Shown here: one piece after another, positions 23,631 to 32,858 of the stretch
Numbering within the stretch: position 1 is the stretch's first letter
Layout of the letters: every line of letters starts with the position of its first letter
DNA from: a virus
DNA length: 64,000 nucleotides
Reading direction: 5' to 3' (one strand)
IMG/VR virus record: IMGVR_UViG_3300035210_000189
Span: 88,441-152,440 of that record
Notes under the pieces: model-generated
Seen by the model: only the letters and a program-made list of their open reading frames with translations
The model's database searches: none
What the model was told of the DNA's origin: nothing
Position numbers and translations under genes: made by a program

Positions 23631-24119
23631 ATGAATACTGTACGTCTTGAAGTCGTTATTAATGCCTTTCAAAATATTCCTGATCTTGCTCCCAGTGACA
23701 TTGAAAGCTTAGGAATTGTCTTGGATATGGTGGCCCGTAAGAATTTTGCGGGTGCATCCTACAGCCTTAAAAATGTTGCGTCCGCTCGACACTTCTATCC
23801 AGAAGAATATCGTGTGCATATTGCTTTTTGTAAAGCGATTAAGCTTGAATTGATGGCTCTTGGCAAAGAACATTATCATCAAGAAATTGCTAAACGCATT
23901 GATTTTCTTTTTAATAGCACTTATTTCACGCCTGACATGCCGGTTTTGCTTCCAGCACTCAGCTATGACAGTAAAAAAGTGTTGAATGTTGAAAAACTTG
24001 AAGAAGCTGTTGCTTTTTATGATAACCGTAAAGAAGAATTTGATCCTGTTATTTCTCGTATTCTTCAAGAAATTGATGTTAATCATAACTTGATGAAAAA
24101 TTATTTGAAGGATGTCTAA
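23631..24119 (+). CDS. Unknown helical protein
   Basis: 162 residues from ATG 23631 (MNTVRLEVVINAFQNI). Mostly helical. First of three closely packed genes (24121, 24563) expressed from one promoter. No family recognised. Confidence 0.7.
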   Translation: MNTVRLEVVINAFQNIPDLAPSDIESLGIVLDMVARKNFAGASYSLKNVASARHFYPEEYRVHIAFCKAIKLELMALGKEHYHQEIAKRIDFLFNSTYFTPDMPVLLPALSYDSKKVLNVEKLEEAVAFYDNRKEEFDPVISRILQEIDVNHNLMKNYLKDV

Positions 24120-24120
24120 T

Positions 24121-24570
24121 ATGGATATCACCACACAAAAACTTAAGGCACAGCATCTTAAAAGTTTAAATGAAGCTCTTGTGATTGCTGAAACCATCGC
24201 AAAAGAACGAACGTCAAACATTTGTTTTTATGCAGGATCGAATCGGGTTGAAATGAATCGGATGATTGCTGCCAACAATGCAGAGTGTTCAAAGTTTAAT
24301 GCCGTCTATGGCAAATTCTTTGACCATTTTGAAGCTCAATTTCTGGATGATGTTGATATTGAGCCGTTTACACAAGAAGACATTAAAAATATGGAGCAGT
24401 TGTTTCAAATTAAAATTGATTCCATGAATAAAGCCAAAGATGACTTAATGCGTTACAGCACTGACAATATGGTGTCTTTCAGTGTTTCCACAGAAGTCAG
24501 TCGAATTACATTTGTGTTTAAAGATATTGTTGATATTATTAAAGAACATTACATGGCTAAACATGAATAA
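24121..24570 (+). CDS. Unknown helical protein
   Basis: 149 residues from ATG 24121, nine bases after AAGGATG. Helical with a motif NRVEMNRMIAANNAE. Starts right after the stop of the previous gene and overlaps the next by 8 nt (ATGAATAA), so the three are translationally coupled. Confidence 0.7.
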   Translation: MDITTQKLKAQHLKSLNEALVIAETIAKERTSNICFYAGSNRVEMNRMIAANNAECSKFNAVYGKFFDHFEAQFLDDVDIEPFTQEDIKNMEQLFQIKIDSMNKAKDDLMRYSTDNMVSFSVSTEVSRITFVFKDIVDIIKEHYMAKHE

Positions 24571-25111
24571 AAATATTGAAAAAATAAAAAGACAGATGAA
24601 TAAACCCCTAGCAAGCAATGGTGTGTCCCTTGTTCGCTGGGGTGGGTTAACGATGGTTCGCCAGAAAGGGAACTATGGTCGATATACATTCCATGCGGCA
24701 CCAGAACGCTATGGTTTTTATGCTTTCTTATTTCCATTTATTGATTTATTCCTTATCAGTTCCACTAAAAAAACTGAGTTTAATGCTGGTGTTCGTAAAG
24801 AATTTCATGCGATTGGTGGTGTTATCTGGACGCATATCAAGCCGGATGACGCTTCGATGATTCTTGATGTTCATGGGGATTGGTTTAAAGTTGATGTCTC
24901 TAATTTGAACAAGATGGTTCAGAAGGCATTTGCGGTTGAAAGCTCTGTTGTTCAATCGGATTACTTCTTTGAAAATCACGAAACAAGAACCCCTTGGAAA
25001 TGCTATGAAGGCAAAGAATTAAAGGTTCAAAGGGTCAATGCTTATGGTGGTTATGGCCGTATGACTGACAATTTGGAGGTTTTTGTTTGCCGTGATACCA
25101 AGATTTCTTAA
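24563..25111 (+). CDS. Unknown protein with hydrophobic central segment
   Basis: 182 residues from ATG 24563. A short hydrophobic segment (YGFYAFLFPFIDLFLI) near residues 50-65 may be a membrane-associated helix. N-terminal Lys-rich stretch, C-terminal Gly/Tyr motif YGGYGRMTDNLEVFV. Coupled to the preceding gene. No family recognised. Confidence 0.65.
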   Translation: MNKNIEKIKRQMNKPLASNGVSLVRWGGLTMVRQKGNYGRYTFHAAPERYGFYAFLFPFIDLFLISSTKKTEFNAGVRKEFHAIGGVIWTHIKPDDASMILDVHGDWFKVDVSNLNKMVQKAFAVESSVVQSDYFFENHETRTPWKCYEGKELKVQRVNAYGGYGRMTDNLEVFVCRDTKIS

Positions 25112-25138
25112 TTTTTTCTATAAAAGTGATGAACGCTA

Positions 25139-25167
25139 TTGTCTGTTTATAGATTTTTTGCTATAAT
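25139..25167 (+). promoter_or_regulatory. Sigma70-type promoter
   Basis: TTGTCT (25139-25144), 17 bp, TATAAT (25162-25167). Confidence 0.75.
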
Positions 25168-25198
25168 ACACTCAATCAAACAGAAAAGAGAGTTTACT

Positions 25199-25513
25199 AT
25201 GAACGGCTTCCATGTTTTTGATCTAACATCGGCACTCTTTGACACACCTACTCCACAACCAGACGTGTATCTTGAAGTGCGTCTTCAATTTAATAGCAAC
25301 CAAGAAATCGAAACTGTTAACTTTCAAAGCTTGAATGTTTTCAACTTTGTTGCTGATTCTGTAACTGTTCTTCGTTGGAAACACATTTCCGAACTGGATG
25401 GTGAAAAAGACCTTTTGAGTGATGGCACCAGTTTGGACAGCATGAATAACTACTTTTCTGAACTTGAAGCTAATGCTCGGAAAGCTGAGAAAGCTGCAAA
25501 AAACAAACGCTAA
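25199..25513 (+). CDS. Unknown 104-aa acidic protein
   Basis: From ATG 25199 (MNGFHVFDLTSALFDTP). Acidic with a Lys/Ala coiled tail (ANARKAEKAAKNKR). Cotranscribed with the strongly basic protein 13 bases downstream, which could suggest a partner pair. No family recognised. Confidence 0.7.
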   Translation: MNGFHVFDLTSALFDTPTPQPDVYLEVRLQFNSNQEIETVNFQSLNVFNFVADSVTVLRWKHISELDGEKDLLSDGTSLDSMNNYFSELEANARKAEKAAKNKR

Positions 25514-25526
25514 GAAGGAATATATT

Positions 25527-25721
25527 ATGACGCCTGAACAACGTATCCTGCATGGTCAACGTGAAAGCGACGATGATGGCTTTACTTATGTCGCTGGTAA
25601 GCACAAAGCTGGTCGTGTTAAACGCACTCGTAACCGCAACTCGACTGCTCGCAATATGCGGAATGACAAGCGTTCTGTTAAAGCCGCTGAAATGAAACGC
25701 ATGTTGAAAGAATCTTTCTAA
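25527..25721 (+). CDS. Small strongly basic protein
   Basis: 64 residues; the central part HKAGRVKRTRNRNSTARNMR is Arg/Lys-rich, so nucleic-acid binding is likely. AGGAATATATT ribosome site. Terminator immediately after. No family recognised. Confidence 0.7.
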   Translation: MTPEQRILHGQRESDDDGFTYVAGKHKAGRVKRTRNRNSTARNMRNDKRSVKAAEMKRMLKESF

Positions 25722-25723
25722 AT

Positions 25724-25746
25724 ACAAGGCTTTCGGGCCTTGTTCT
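25724..25746 (+). terminator. Rho-independent terminator
   Basis: ACAAGGC-TTTC-GGGCCTTGT plus T-rich tail; same stem design as at 26310. Confidence 0.75.
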
Positions 25747-25778
25747 TTTCCCATTATTATTTTATTGAGGTTTTCTTT

Positions 25779-26303
25779 ATGGAACTTACAGCTTCTCAGG
25801 TTGAACAAAAAATCCCAAAACGTCAAAAACAGGTTTCTACCTTTGTAGATACAGTTATTAATCCTTTAACTGCAGACGAACGTCAGCAATATGAATCTGT
25901 TGACATGCAAGCTTCTACAATGCCTTTGTTTTCAGTGACAGAAGGTGAACACAATTACATTTATTCTTTCAATCGCCTTGTTTCACAGATTAATGCTGAG
26001 ATTAAGTCACGAAAAGACTTTTTTGAAAAACAACTGACGATTTTTGTCTGCCCGATTTTGATTGCTGTCTTTGTTAAGGTGCTAAATTATTTCAATCAAA
26101 CTATTGAACCTACCAACACCTTCAATTTTATGCTTGGACTTCTTTTTGCTGTTGGTGTATACTGCACTGCACAAACGATTTATCGCCATCCATTCAAAGC
26201 CATTAAGAAACTGAAAGCTATCAAAAAAATGGTCTTTGATAGCAGCCCAGACTATCTTGCTGAACTTGAAGCAGCGGCGAAGAAACCAGTTATCAATATT
26301 TAA
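25779..26303 (+). CDS. Two-TM trio protein 1
   Basis: 174 residues. N-terminal soluble part with LFSVTEGEHNYIYSFNRLV, two transmembrane helices (about 88-105 and 115-135), and a C-terminus ending EAAAKKPVINI. The three consecutive genes 25779, 26361 and 26932 share (F/L)SV..G(E/D)(H/R)NYIYSF, the two helices and the ending K-P-V-hydrophobic. Family unknown; a membrane complex of three related subunits is possible. Confidence 0.75.
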   Translation: MELTASQVEQKIPKRQKQVSTFVDTVINPLTADERQQYESVDMQASTMPLFSVTEGEHNYIYSFNRLVSQINAEIKSRKDFFEKQLTIFVCPILIAVFVKVLNYFNQTIEPTNTFNFMLGLLFAVGVYCTAQTIYRHPFKAIKKLKAIKKMVFDSSPDYLAELEAAAKKPVINI

Positions 26304-26309
26304 TTTTAG

Positions 26310-26332
26310 ACAAGGCTTTCGAGCCTTGTTTT
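26310..26332 (+). terminator. Terminator-like hairpin inside the trio
   Basis: ACAAGGCT-TTCG-AGCCTTGT with a short T-run between trio genes 1 and 2; may reduce read-through so that each gene has its own level. Confidence 0.7.
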
Positions 26333-26360
26333 AACTCATATTCTTCCGTAGAGGTTTATT

Positions 26361-26870
26361 ATGTCAAAAAACATCGCTGTTACTGAAATTCCGGTTGAAT
26401 CAAAAGAAGTTAGATCCTTCATGCTGTCTGATATTAAAGTACTTTCAGACACTGACCGTGCTGGTATTGACCAATTGGCTGCTGTTAAAGTCAAAGAGCC
26501 TCTGTTTTCGGTTGTGGAAGGTGATAGAAATTATATTTACTCGTTTTCTAAGGTTTTTGCGGGAATTAAAAAAGAACATGCAAAATTGAAAGATCGAAAG
26601 TTTAATATGATTATGTGTTGTGTTATTAGTCTGATTGTTGCTAGTGGCTGTCTTTTGTTTTTAAAATTTAATGGCCCTTCTCCAAATTCTGATATCTTGG
26701 GCGTTGGTGCCTCTTTTATTTTCATTGTTTGCTTGTGGGATTTGATTACAACCCGTTATACAAAAATGATTAACAATCTTAATGACAAGAAAACCTATGT
26801 GTTAACTGAAAGTCAGGACTATCTGCAACAACTCAAAAAAGAAGTTCAAAAACCAGTACTCATTATCTAA
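26361..26870 (+). CDS. Two-TM trio protein 2
   Basis: 169 residues. LFSVVEGDRNYIYSFSKVF, two hydrophobic helices (about 80-100 and 110-128), ending VQKPVLII. Paralogue of its neighbours. GAGG ribosome site. Confidence 0.75.
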   Translation: MSKNIAVTEIPVESKEVRSFMLSDIKVLSDTDRAGIDQLAAVKVKEPLFSVVEGDRNYIYSFSKVFAGIKKEHAKLKDRKFNMIMCCVISLIVASGCLLFLKFNGPSPNSDILGVGASFIFIVCLWDLITTRYTKMINNLNDKKTYVLTESQDYLQQLKKEVQKPVLII

Positions 26871-26931
26871 CCAATGTTTTAAAATAGCTTAAATATTTAG
26901 CACTCCACGAATCTTATTGAGGTTTATATCC

Positions 26932-27456
26932 ATGAAAGAAGTTACCGAACAGTCAATTGAACAAGTTATTCCAGAACCAACGCCCGAAATCCACTCGTTT
27001 GTTGGGTATAACATTCAGTTGCTCAGTGAGCTAGATCGTGAACTTTATGCTGACTTAGAGAATTTGGATGATAAAGAACCTTTGCTTTCTGTTTCTAATG
27101 GTGAACGCAATTATATTTATTCTTTCACAAAGGCGGTGAAAGCAATTGAAAAAGAAATCCTGTCAATAGAAAACAGTTTTTGGGGAGCCGTGGGGGCTAT
27201 TTTTTGTGCTTTACTGCTCTCTATTTTTGTTTTTTTATTGCTCTTTGGTGGAAAAGGTAGTGTTCATGAGTTAGCACCAGTTTTGGGAGTCTGTCTTGTT
27301 GCCGTAGTTATTTGTTCAATTGTTCATTTGGTTAAGTTTAAATACCTTAAAAAAATTAAAGAACTTAAACAGAAAAAAACCTTAGTTTTCACTTATGGTC
27401 AAGATTACATTAAAACTAAAAAAGAAGAATATAAAAAGCCAGTGGTTGTTGTTTGA
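26932..27456 (+). CDS. Two-TM trio protein 3
   Basis: 174 residues from ATG 26932 (GAGG ribosome site; ATG 26917 has none). LLSVSNGERNYIYSFTKAV, two hydrophobic helices, ending YKKPVVVV. The final residues of all three paralogues are a Lys-Pro followed by four hydrophobic residues, a second C-terminal signature in this window distinct from M-x-x-I. Confidence 0.75.
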   Translation: MKEVTEQSIEQVIPEPTPEIHSFVGYNIQLLSELDRELYADLENLDDKEPLLSVSNGERNYIYSFTKAVKAIEKEILSIENSFWGAVGAIFCALLLSIFVFLLLFGGKGSVHELAPVLGVCLVAVVICSIVHLVKFKYLKKIKELKQKKTLVFTYGQDYIKTKKEEYKKPVVVV

Positions 27457-27474
27457 TTTTATTGCTTACTTTTC

Positions 27475-27500
27475 AAAGCCACTTCGGTGGCTTTTTTATT
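27475..27500 (+). terminator. Rho-independent terminator
   Basis: AAAGCCAC-TTCG-GTGGCTTT plus T-run, closing the trio. Confidence 0.85.
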
Positions 27501-27592
27501 AACTAAATTTATTGAAAATTGATCCCTTATGCCTTTGTGGTTGATTTTTTTTATATTTTGTGTTAAACTCAAATACTATTTGGAGTTCCTTT

Positions 27593-29101
27593 ATGTCAAA
27601 AATCACCACAGAAGATTGCAAATCATTCCTTTTGGATCTATATAAAGACATAAAAGTCGTCAATTGGAAACGAATTCGTAAATTTAAAGACGAAAATGGT
27701 GATGTTTGTCGAGAATTTAAGCACTCTGATGGTATATCCGTTACTTTAATCGAAAAAAATGGTCAATTATCCGTTTTAATCCCGCAGGATTATCAAGTAT
27801 TACTGTCCAGCAAACCAATCAGCAAAACGACTGTAAACACCGAAAAACCTAAGAATGTTTCGATACTATCATTTGCGGATGAAAGTGATAAAGAACACTT
27901 AAAAAAAACAGTATTTACGCTATTTGATGATGCTCAACAAAAAGTAGCTAAACGATTAGTGAATGCTTTCGTAAAACCAAAAGAAGATCCAGTTGAGCCT
28001 GATTCGAGTGCAAAAGGCTTTCAAGCGATTCCCAATCTTATCTATTTCTCTTTCCTTGAAGATGCCAATCCAGATGAATCTGAATACTTGGAAGAAATTG
28101 CTGCAGGTATGAATTTTAAGGCTCCGATGAGAGATATTGCTGTCTTTTTTATGCCTAGCACCGTTAAATCATTTTGTGACCATATTTCACCCTTGATAGA
28201 GGCGTTCCTAACACTTCCACTGTATGAAGTCGAAGAGATGTCTTTTAAAATTAATGATTGTGATACACCCCTTAGTGTGACTGATGTATTTGAAGAACTT
28301 TGCAAAGCAGGATTTGTGTATAACCCAGATGGTTGTGCTTTGAAAAACTTGTTTACTCAATATCACATGGTGCCTACTGAACCTGTTATTGATTTAAATG
28401 ATAAGACTGCAGAATACAAAAAAGGTTTTTTGTCTGCACTGAAAAAAGATGACGTTACTAAAATGAAAGCATTAATTGATTCAGGTATGCCACTTAATTT
28501 CAAAGTGGGTGGTCAATCGCTATTAGGTAAAACCATGCATGAGAACAAACTGGAATGTTTTAAGTATCTTTTAACACTCTATTCTAATACGGCTAATACT
28601 GGCAATGGTGCTGTTGAACAGGTGTGGGAGCATGTCTGGTGGCCGAGTGATTGTTCTCGATACTTTATGGCTAATGCTTTCTATGACTTTACAGATTCCA
28701 ATAAGAATGCACATCGTCATTTAGTGACGACATTGGTTCACCATACTGCCTATTTTGAAAAAATGAAAGAGATCGTTAATCCAGAGCTTTTCTCTGTTGC
28801 TTGTTTGGAAACTACATTAACCTATGATAGAGCTTATCCGGTTTTCAAGGATTCTGTTAAAAAAGCAATAGTTGAATATCCAGCAACTGTTTCATCCAGT
28901 AAAGAAATGGTTGAGCAACTTGAACATGGGTTTATTATTCCACCTATTTTAGAGCTTTTAGCGAGTAGTTCTTGCACCTTTGATAATAAGACTGTCTTTG
29001 AAGTTGTTCAGGCTAAAATAGACAAAATAGGACACGACCCAAAGGGCTATCGTGATAAAATTGAAATCTATAAAGCATTCTTGAAGAAGTATTGTCGTTA
29101 A
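27593..29101 (+). CDS. Large protein with ankyrin-like segment
   Basis: 502 residues from ATG 27593 (TTGGAG ribosome site). Residues about 280-330 (FLSALKKDDVTKMKALIDSG, then GQSLLGKTMHENKLECFKYLL) read like one to two ankyrin repeats; the rest is not recognised. Ankyrin repeats mediate protein binding. It is one of the longest genes of the window and is monocistronic. Confidence 0.65.
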   Translation: MSKITTEDCKSFLLDLYKDIKVVNWKRIRKFKDENGDVCREFKHSDGISVTLIEKNGQLSVLIPQDYQVLLSSKPISKTTVNTEKPKNVSILSFADESDKEHLKKTVFTLFDDAQQKVAKRLVNAFVKPKEDPVEPDSSAKGFQAIPNLIYFSFLEDANPDESEYLEEIAAGMNFKAPMRDIAVFFMPSTVKSFCDHISPLIEAFLTLPLYEVEEMSFKINDCDTPLSVTDVFEELCKAGFVYNPDGCALKNLFTQYHMVPTEPVIDLNDKTAEYKKGFLSALKKDDVTKMKALIDSGMPLNFKVGGQSLLGKTMHENKLECFKYLLTLYSNTANTGNGAVEQVWEHVWWPSDCSRYFMANAFYDFTDSNKNAHRHLVTTLVHHTAYFEKMKEIVNPELFSVACLETTLTYDRAYPVFKDSVKKAIVEYPATVSSSKEMVEQLEHGFIIPPILELLASSSCTFDNKTVFEVVQAKIDKIGHDPKGYRDKIEIYKAFLKKYCR

Positions 29102-29110
29102 TAGATTATT

Positions 29111-29680
29111 TCATCCAAAATAATCCTTGTATCTCTCATACCTATCAATTAAAGCTTTGGCTACACGATTATCAGTTTGTTGTGCAGCCAAGATCTTAGC
29201 TTGATCTAATTTGAAACTAAGCCATACACTGTGAGCTTGATCGGCTGTATCATAGATTCCTAAATACTTTTGACCATTTCCAAGCGTTCCACACCTTGAT
29301 TGATATTGATTACCATGTTTAGAAACACCAACAGGAAGGTTTTGCCCAGCTTTTTCAGTAATAAAAACATTAACAACACTACTCACAAATACGCAAGTTT
29401 CAGGTCCATATTCTTTGTTGTTAGGAAAGAGTAAATCTTTATCCAATTGCTTTCCATCCCAATCTTGTGTTTCCATCCACATCTTAAATTGTGTAAAATA
29501 TTTCCAATCTTCAATTACATAACAGTTTGCGTAGGCTGGATGTCTAGCTATTTCATAATCATTATAACACCGACATAGCATATCTTTCCATTTACGAAAG
29601 TATGGACAAGTCCATGCTGATGTTCTTGTTGTATAGTCAGCATCATTGACACCAACACCGTAAATCAATTTTTTGCCCAT
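29111..29680 (-). CDS. HNH/AP2-type homing endonuclease-like protein
   Basis: 189 residues. N-terminal zone with W.CPYFRKWKDMLCRCYND, then the HNH-like core LDKDLLFPNNKEYGPETCVFV, followed by an AP2-like DNA-binding segment (VGVSKHGNQYQSRC...KYLGIYDTADQAHSVW). This order is typical of phage HNH homing enzymes with AP2 domains. It lies in reverse between unrelated genes, which fits a mobile gene. Confidence 0.7.
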   Translation of the reverse strand: MGKKLIYGVGVNDADYTTRTSAWTCPYFRKWKDMLCRCYNDYEIARHPAYANCYVIEDWKYFTQFKMWMETQDWDGKQLDKDLLFPNNKEYGPETCVFVSSVVNVFITEKAGQNLPVGVSKHGNQYQSRCGTLGNGQKYLGIYDTADQAHSVWLSFKLDQAKILAAQQTDNRVAKALIDRYERYKDYFG

Positions 29681-29779
29681 GATATCACCTTAATTTTTAA
29701 CAATTCATAAGTTTCATTACATGTTAACTCACAAATATTGTATAGCAATTCTTTTTTTTTGTTTTTTTTATGATTAAAA

Positions 29780-29805
29780 AAAAGCCCCACTACTGTGAGG
29801 CTTTC
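29780..29805. terminator. Terminator hairpin
   Basis: AAAGCC...GGCTTT hairpin with A-run before it; serves the minus-strand gene at 29823. Confidence 0.65.
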
Positions 29806-29822
29806 TGTTTTAGGTGATTTGA

Positions 29823-30539
29823 TTACAGGAAGTGAGCAGCACTTTTTGGAGTCAGCTCATAACCATAGGATTTCAAAAACTCCTTATCAAATGCAATGAT
29901 TTGATCGCGGTTTTCAGTGAAATGTTCAGGCTCTTCAATTTTGTTGGCTGGGATGGCCGTTGCACTGAATATGTTGCCATACAGTTCAACCAGTGCCATT
30001 TGATTAGCATCAATGGTGCCAATCATGTGAATAGGCGTTGGATCGAGTTTTTGTTCCCAACCAATAATATCAGTTTGACCATTAACCAGACCAGACATCG
30101 AATCAATGGCGGCGACCATCAAAGCAAAAGCATTTTCTGGCATAGAGCTTGTTTCGTCTGTCATATAGCCGAACAGAGATACCTTTTCACCTTCGTTGGG
30201 AACCAAAGTCACTTTCTTACGCGATTTTGCGACACTGCCATAACGATATTTGCGATAACCATCAATCATGTTTTTGTAGGCATCTGCTGGCTTACCATCC
30301 ATGTGACCTTGAAAAAGTTCCAGATAAGCCGGTAGGTTCTTCATCATCTTGTTGGTAACACCCAAGCAGACATGATCAGAAGAGTGGTGATAGTTGGACA
30401 CGATAATCTTATCAGTCAGGCTGTAGCTCTTAGGCACTCGCTCAGCAGCATGCAGACCAAGACGACGTTGTTCTTGAAACAAAGGGATATTATCACGATC
30501 AATGTCATGACGAATGGCGATTAGAACTTGATTACCCAT
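29823..30539 (-). CDS. Unknown 238-aa protein
   Basis: Alpha/beta protein starting MGNQVLIAIRHDIDRDNIPL and ending LTPKSAAHFL. His pairs (NYHHSSDH) around residue 50 could bind metal. Higher G+C (near 45%) and different codon choice from the genes around it, which suggests separate ancestry. No family recognised. Confidence 0.7.
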   Translation of the reverse strand: MGNQVLIAIRHDIDRDNIPLFQEQRRLGLHAAERVPKSYSLTDKIIVSNYHHSSDHVCLGVTNKMMKNLPAYLELFQGHMDGKPADAYKNMIDGYRKYRYGSVAKSRKKVTLVPNEGEKVSLFGYMTDETSSMPENAFALMVAAIDSMSGLVNGQTDIIGWEQKLDPTPIHMIGTIDANQMALVELYGNIFSATAIPANKIEEPEHFTENRDQIIAFDKEFLKSYGYELTPKSAAHFL

Positions 30540-30690
30540 TTTTGTATCTCCGTTGGTTTTGATGTGTCTATTTTACTTAAAATGAATAAGGATGTACAGT
30601 TTTTTATTCTTTTTGTATGGGCATTATTTATCTTTTATTTTTAGCCTTGATGTGATATACTTGTAATCATTTTATCTTAGAGGCATAGCC

Positions 30691-31443
30691 ATGACCAACA
30701 CATTCAGAGAAACTATTTCTTCTGTTCTTACACTTAGTGATAGTAGTCTTGTCTTGATGGATGAGCTTTTTTCTTTACGTGAGGAATTAAAAAGAAAAAT
30801 ATGTAAAGGTATTTCTGATATTGAACAGGCATTGTCGGTGGATTTTAGCTATTCTGTGATGGATTCTGTTGATTCAGTGACCATTACCGATCATTATAAA
30901 GAAAAACCAAGTAATTTCCAACATCAACCAAAATGGATGATACCTAATGATGATAAAGTCTATAATTACAAGATGACACGTTATCAACAACATGGACAAA
31001 AGGTATTTAAATTTGAAGGCGATAAAACGATAAAACTAAGAGCAAAATCATTTGCTTTTGATTTGCCACAATCAAATTCTTCCATTTTTTATCTTACATT
31101 TGACGATTATTTTAATGTGGTGTCTGTTGTTTTTGTATCGTCTACAAAAGACATGGGTAAGTTTTCTATCAAAAAAATCAGTTTACAATTTAATCAGCAG
31201 TTGAAGTTGACGCATTATGAATATAAGCATGAAAGTCTTAGAGAGCGATTTGAGCGAACTATTAAAAAAACTTCTGATAGATTAATGAGTCTTGATGATG
31301 AAATTATTTTATGGCAACTATTTTCAAATCGGTCAGATGACATTAAAGAGCTTATTCCTGAGTATTATATTCCATCTGCTTATAATTTTAAGACACAAGA
31401 ATTTTCGGATCGTTTAAACGTACTTTCTATGTTAATTCTTTAA
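30691..31443 (+). CDS. M-x-x-I tail protein, B group
   Basis: 250 residues. Ends LIPEYYIPSAYNFKTQEFSDRLNVLSMLIL (split: PEYYIPSAYNF then FSDRLNVLSMLIL). Beta region contains FYLTFDDYFNVVSVVF, equivalent to the D-x-x-(L/F)-N hairpin of the array family. First of three consecutive tail genes. Confidence 0.75.
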   Translation: MTNTFRETISSVLTLSDSSLVLMDELFSLREELKRKICKGISDIEQALSVDFSYSVMDSVDSVTITDHYKEKPSNFQHQPKWMIPNDDKVYNYKMTRYQQHGQKVFKFEGDKTIKLRAKSFAFDLPQSNSSIFYLTFDDYFNVVSVVFVSSTKDMGKFSIKKISLQFNQQLKLTHYEYKHESLRERFERTIKKTSDRLMSLDDEIILWQLFSNRSDDIKELIPEYYIPSAYNFKTQEFSDRLNVLSMLIL

Positions 31444-31458
31444 AACAGGTGCATTAAT

Positions 31459-32163
31459 ATGTTAACTGTTACAAAAACTGACATCAAAGATCAAGAGCTT
31501 GTCAAAAAGTTCTTGATGCCACCCGACTATATATCTTATGATGACTTCATTGATCACTGCATCAATCAGATTACTGTAAAAGTTCAATCTATCATGGATG
31601 ACCTTAGTATTAAAATGAACGCTCGATTAAAATTTGGCTCACATTCATTTTTGGATGGACTTGATGATTCGCTTATCATCGCTTTAATGAAAATCTGTTT
31701 TAAAAAAGAAGTTGTTGATGGACAGATTTTTTGTGTTGCCAATTTCAATGGGATTTTGTCATTTGAATGTGGAACCTTTGATTTCAAATTTAATCAATCT
31801 TATTCTTATTTCCATGTCATAGTTAATGAAGAACTCGAATTAACTGCTTTCGAATATTCATCTGTCGTTTATGATAGCCAAAATGTTAACAAACGAGTTA
31901 ACTTAAAATTCGATCAGAATGCGAACCTTACTGAATATTTGTATAAAGTAGACTCTAGTTTTTTTGGATGGTCTGTTGAGCGTTTAAAAAGTAAAAAGAT
32001 GTTGTGCCCTTATGCTGATGAATTGTTTCTACATAATTCAATTGCTCACCGAACACCCTTGATGAATGATCTGTTTCCTGAGCTTTCTATAATTGGTGTC
32101 TATGATTTTTCGTCACCTGAATTTAAACGTAAACTAACTTTATTTGAAATGTCATTAATTTGA
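31459..32163 (+). CDS. M-x-x-I tail protein, B group
   Basis: 234 residues, ending LFPELSIIGVYDF then FKRKLTLFEMSLI. Shares the tail block with its neighbours and with the 17 kb pair. The beginning is poorly conserved. Its stop lies 15 bases before the next start. Confidence 0.75.
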   Translation: MLTVTKTDIKDQELVKKFLMPPDYISYDDFIDHCINQITVKVQSIMDDLSIKMNARLKFGSHSFLDGLDDSLIIALMKICFKKEVVDGQIFCVANFNGILSFECGTFDFKFNQSYSYFHVIVNEELELTAFEYSSVVYDSQNVNKRVNLKFDQNANLTEYLYKVDSSFFGWSVERLKSKKMLCPYADELFLHNSIAHRTPLMNDLFPELSIIGVYDFSSPEFKRKLTLFEMSLI

Positions 32164-32177
32164 TTACGGAGACTATT

Positions 32178-32798
32178 ATGACTGAACTTGAACATTATAT
32201 CCAATCCAAAAAGAATGATATTAAAGAAAAAATTTATAATTGTATTTTAAAGATAGATCAGCACTTCAATATTAAACTAGATTATGATTTAACAGACGTT
32301 GGTAATGATATTATTATTAAAGGTGTTGATGAGTATTCTTTTACTGTTTCAAAATGGTTTCAATCAAAGATCAATCCTTGTAATTTATTGAAATTTAATT
32401 GTGCTGGATTTCCTTTTGTCCTTCCTAATAGTCATAAGATGATTTTTTTCATTAGGTTTAATGATGATTTTGATATTGAACAAGCTCAATTTAGAACTTC
32501 CTTTTTAACTAAGAAAGGTAATATCACTGGACTAAAGATTTTTTTTGACAAATCCCTTGAGTTGGGTCTTATCGAGAATAGTTATATTCCAAGTGGTGGT
32601 GGCAAAAGCAGTTATAGTTTAAAAACATCAGAATTGATGTGTCCATTTTTAGATGAGGTTATTTTGTTTCGACTGTCTTACAACACAAATGAAGAGGTTA
32701 AAGAACTGTTGCCAGAATATTACATCCCGTCAGCTTATGATTTTAATTCTGTAGAATTTGCAGATCGTCTGAAAGTGTACAGCATGTTGACACTTTAA
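32178..32798 (+). CDS. M-x-x-I tail protein, B group
   Basis: 206 residues from ATG 32178 (ACGGAG ribosome site). Closely similar to the 42958 product: VDEYSFTVSKWFQ with EEEYSFPIYKWFQ, and LLPEYYIPSAYDFNSVEF with LLPEFFFPSAYDFNSVDF. Ends FADRLKVYSMLTL. Confidence 0.75.
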   Translation: MTELEHYIQSKKNDIKEKIYNCILKIDQHFNIKLDYDLTDVGNDIIIKGVDEYSFTVSKWFQSKINPCNLLKFNCAGFPFVLPNSHKMIFFIRFNDDFDIEQAQFRTSFLTKKGNITGLKIFFDKSLELGLIENSYIPSGGGKSSYSLKTSELMCPFLDEVILFRLSYNTNEEVKELLPEYYIPSAYDFNSVEFADRLKVYSMLTL

Positions 32799-32858
32799 TA
32801 TTGACTGTTTTTCTTAGGTGGTATACAATAACGAGCTACTTCAACTACGAGGTGATCT

